DNA of 64,000 nucleotides, taken from positions 630,001 through 694,000 of the forward strand of contig NZ_CP013021.1 of the NCBI RefSeq assembly GCF_001420915.1, written 5' to 3'. Each line of letters starts with the position of its first letter. Position 1 is the stretch's first letter. The stretch comes from Agarivorans gilvus (GTDB lineage: Bacteria > Pseudomonadota > Gammaproteobacteria > Enterobacterales > Celerinatantimonadaceae). The position numbers and the translations under genes were made by a program. The notes below the pieces were generated by a model, which did no database searches, had not been told where the DNA came from, and saw only the letters and a list, made by a program, of their open reading frames with translations. Shown piece by piece: positions 62,683 to 64,000 of the stretch.

Positions 62683-63639
62683 ATGAGTAACGCCAAGCAC
62701 CATAAGCTAATCATCTTAGGCTCAGGCCCCGCGGGCTACACCGCCGCTGTATATGCAGCTCGAGCCAACCTAAACCCTTTGCTCATTACGGGTATCCAGC
62801 AAGGTGGACAGCTAACCACTACCACTGAAGTGGAAAACTGGCCTGGTGATGCCGAAGGCTTAACCGGCCCTGGACTTATGGAACGTATGCAAGCCCATGC
62901 TGAAAAGTTTGAAACCGAAATCGTGTTCGACCATATAAATGAAGTCGATTTCCAGCAAAAGCCTTATAAGCTAAAAGGTGACAGCGCAGAGTACACTTGT
63001 GATGCCTTAATCATCGCAACCGGTGCCTCAGCCAAGTACTTAGGTCTGCCCTCTGAAGATGCCTTTAAAGGTAAGGGTGTATCGGCCTGTGCCACTTGTG
63101 ATGGCTTCTTCTATCGCAATCAAAAAGTAGCGGTTGTCGGTGGCGGTAATACCGCGGTTGAAGAAGCTTTATACTTATCTAATATCGCTTCTGAAGTGCA
63201 CCTTATTCATCGCCGTGAAGAATTTCGTAGTGAAAAAATTCTAACTAAGCGTCTAATGGATAAAGTAGCCAACGGCAACATCGTACTACACCTCAATCAA
63301 ACCCTAGACGAAGTGCTCGGTGACGAGATGGGAGTTACCGCGGTTAGAACCAAAAATGTTGTCGACGGCACCAGCCAAGATATTGAAGTAATGGGCACAT
63401 TTATCGCTATCGGCCATCAACCTAATACCGGTATTTTTGAAGGGCAACTGGCCATGAAAGATGGCTATCTAAGCATTCAATCTGGCACCGAAGGTAATGC
63501 TACCCAGACTAGCATACCTGGTATTTTTGCCGCAGGCGATGTGGCTGACCACATCTATCGCCAAGCCATTACCTCTGCTGGTGCAGGTTGTATGGCGGCC
63601 TTAGATGCTGAGCGCTATCTCGATAGCCTAAACGATTAA
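62683..63639 (+). CDS. trxB: Thioredoxin reductase
   Basis: NADPH-dependent flavoenzyme that reduces thioredoxin. The 318 residues have the FAD motif LGSGPAGYTAAVYAARA, the redox-active CATC with Cys136 and Cys139, the NADPH motif VVGGGNTAVEEALYL and the C-terminal FAD motif GIFAAGDVADHIYRQAITSAGAGC. Its order next to lrp and aat matches E. coli. Confidence 0.98.
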   Translation: MSNAKHHKLIILGSGPAGYTAAVYAARANLNPLLITGIQQGGQLTTTTEVENWPGDAEGLTGPGLMERMQAHAEKFETEIVFDHINEVDFQQKPYKLKGDSAEYTCDALIIATGASAKYLGLPSEDAFKGKGVSACATCDGFFYRNQKVAVVGGGNTAVEEALYLSNIASEVHLIHRREEFRSEKILTKRLMDKVANGNIVLHLNQTLDEVLGDEMGVTAVRTKNVVDGTSQDIEVMGTFIAIGHQPNTGIFEGQLAMKDGYLSIQSGTEGNATQTSIPGIFAAGDVADHIYRQAITSAGAGCMAALDAERYLDSLND

Positions 63640-63651
63640 GTCCTTATTATT

Positions 63652-63673
63652 AAGCCGGTTAAATAACCGGCTT
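63652..63673 (+). terminator. Terminator of trxB
   Basis: A 10-bp stem AAGCCGGTTA/TAACCGGCTT with a 2-nt loop in the plain reading and TTT following, 12 nt past the trxB stop. Confidence 0.85.
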
Positions 63674-63739
63674 TTTATTGTTTCACCCTAAACAATTGTT
63701 GATATAATTAATAAATATAAAATGTAGACATGGCTATTT

Positions 63740-64000
63740 GTGTATCCTGAAATATTAGAACTTAATCGCCCGTTTCCCCCACCCCATAAAGCATTGGCAG
63801 AGCCCAACGGCTTATTAGCAATAGGCGCAGATTTAAGCCCACAACGTTTGATAAGCGCTTATCAATCTGGCATTTTCCCTTGGTTTAGTGACGACCAACC
63901 GGTGTTATGGTGGAGCCCAGACCCACGTATTGGCTTAGCGCTAAAATCCCATCACATCAGTAAAAGCATGCGCAAACTGATCCGTAAAACTCAATTAACG
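63740..64000 (+). CDS. aat: Leucyl/phenylalanyl-tRNA-protein transferase Aat, 3' end cut by window edge
   Basis: Adds Leu or Phe to N-terminal Arg/Lys of proteins for N-end-rule degradation. The frame reads VYPEILELNRPFPPPHKALAEPNGLLAIGADLSPQRLISAYQSGIFPWFSDDQPVLWWSPDPRIG, which is typical Aat. The only in-frame start candidate after the TAG at 63725 is GTG 63740; the ATG at 63730 is in another frame and stops after six codons, but would read MAIVYPEILEL if one T of ATTTG were absent. I call the GTG and note the doubt. No good Shine-Dalgarno for either. Confidence 0.9.
   Translation, partial: MYPEILELNRPFPPPHKALAEPNGLLAIGADLSPQRLISAYQSGIFPWFSDDQPVLWWSPDPRIGLALKSHHISKSMRKLIRKTQLT

Overview
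The window is chromosomal DNA of a free-living, probably marine gammaproteobacterium. Gene order and protein sequences resemble Alteromonadales/Vibrionales relatives; Agarivorans-like is my guess, not something I can prove from the sequence. Almost everything is housekeeping, in blocks whose order I recognise from Escherichia coli: nadA - tRNA-Lys array - cpoB-pal-tolB-tolA-tolR-tolQ-ybgC; topA - sohB - yciK; uvrY-uvrC-pgsA followed by a Gly-Cys-Leu tRNA cluster; gltD-gltB; and aat - trxB - lrp - ftsK - lolA - rarA - serS. I see no insertion sequence, prophage, integron or CRISPR array.

Layout. 1-8.9 kb (minus strand): 3'-truncated nadA, six tandem tRNA-Lys genes with their own promoter, the Tol-Pal envelope operon and ruvAB behind a 30-bp palindrome containing a LexA-like box. 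9-18.4 kb: rssA-like patatin, a YeiH-type exporter, an unlisted 53-residue membrane protein, a lipase-like gene, an operon of M14 peptidase, alpha/beta hydrolase and secreted protein, a cytosolic histidine kinase with a coiled-coil membrane protein, and an MTHFR-like protein. 18.4-26.4 kb: topA, astB, sohB and a VolA-type surface lipase. 26.5-30.6 kb: yciK, a LysR regulator and pxpABC (5-oxoproline use). 30.6-37 kb: GDPD phosphodiesterase, cutC, a TAXI binding protein, cobQ, a CBS protein and an MBL hydrolase. 37-41 kb: seven tRNA genes (three Leu, two Cys, two Gly), four 83-bp tRNA-derived repeats and an inserted PAS + chemoreceptor pair. 41-51 kb: pgsA, uvrC, uvrY, tRNA-Ser and the two glutamate synthase genes. 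51-64 kb: Mn-type pyrophosphatase, YccA, YccS-like protein, tusE, serS, rarA, lolA, ftsK, lrp, trxB and the 5' part of aat.

Two things stand out. First, four genes (tolB twice, rssA, the class-3 lipase-like gene, uvrC) are broken by single-base frameshifts, and all five sites are G/C runs that read correctly with one more G. This looks like homopolymer undercalling in the assembly rather than real gene decay. Second, each tRNA-Gly gene is immediately preceded by two 83-bp units that copy the 5' half of tRNA-Gly, keep a D-arm-like hairpin and replace the anticodon arm by a UUCG- or UUUG-capped hairpin. This resembles the tRNA-derived repeats of the E. coli tyrT operon and is the best candidate for something undescribed here.
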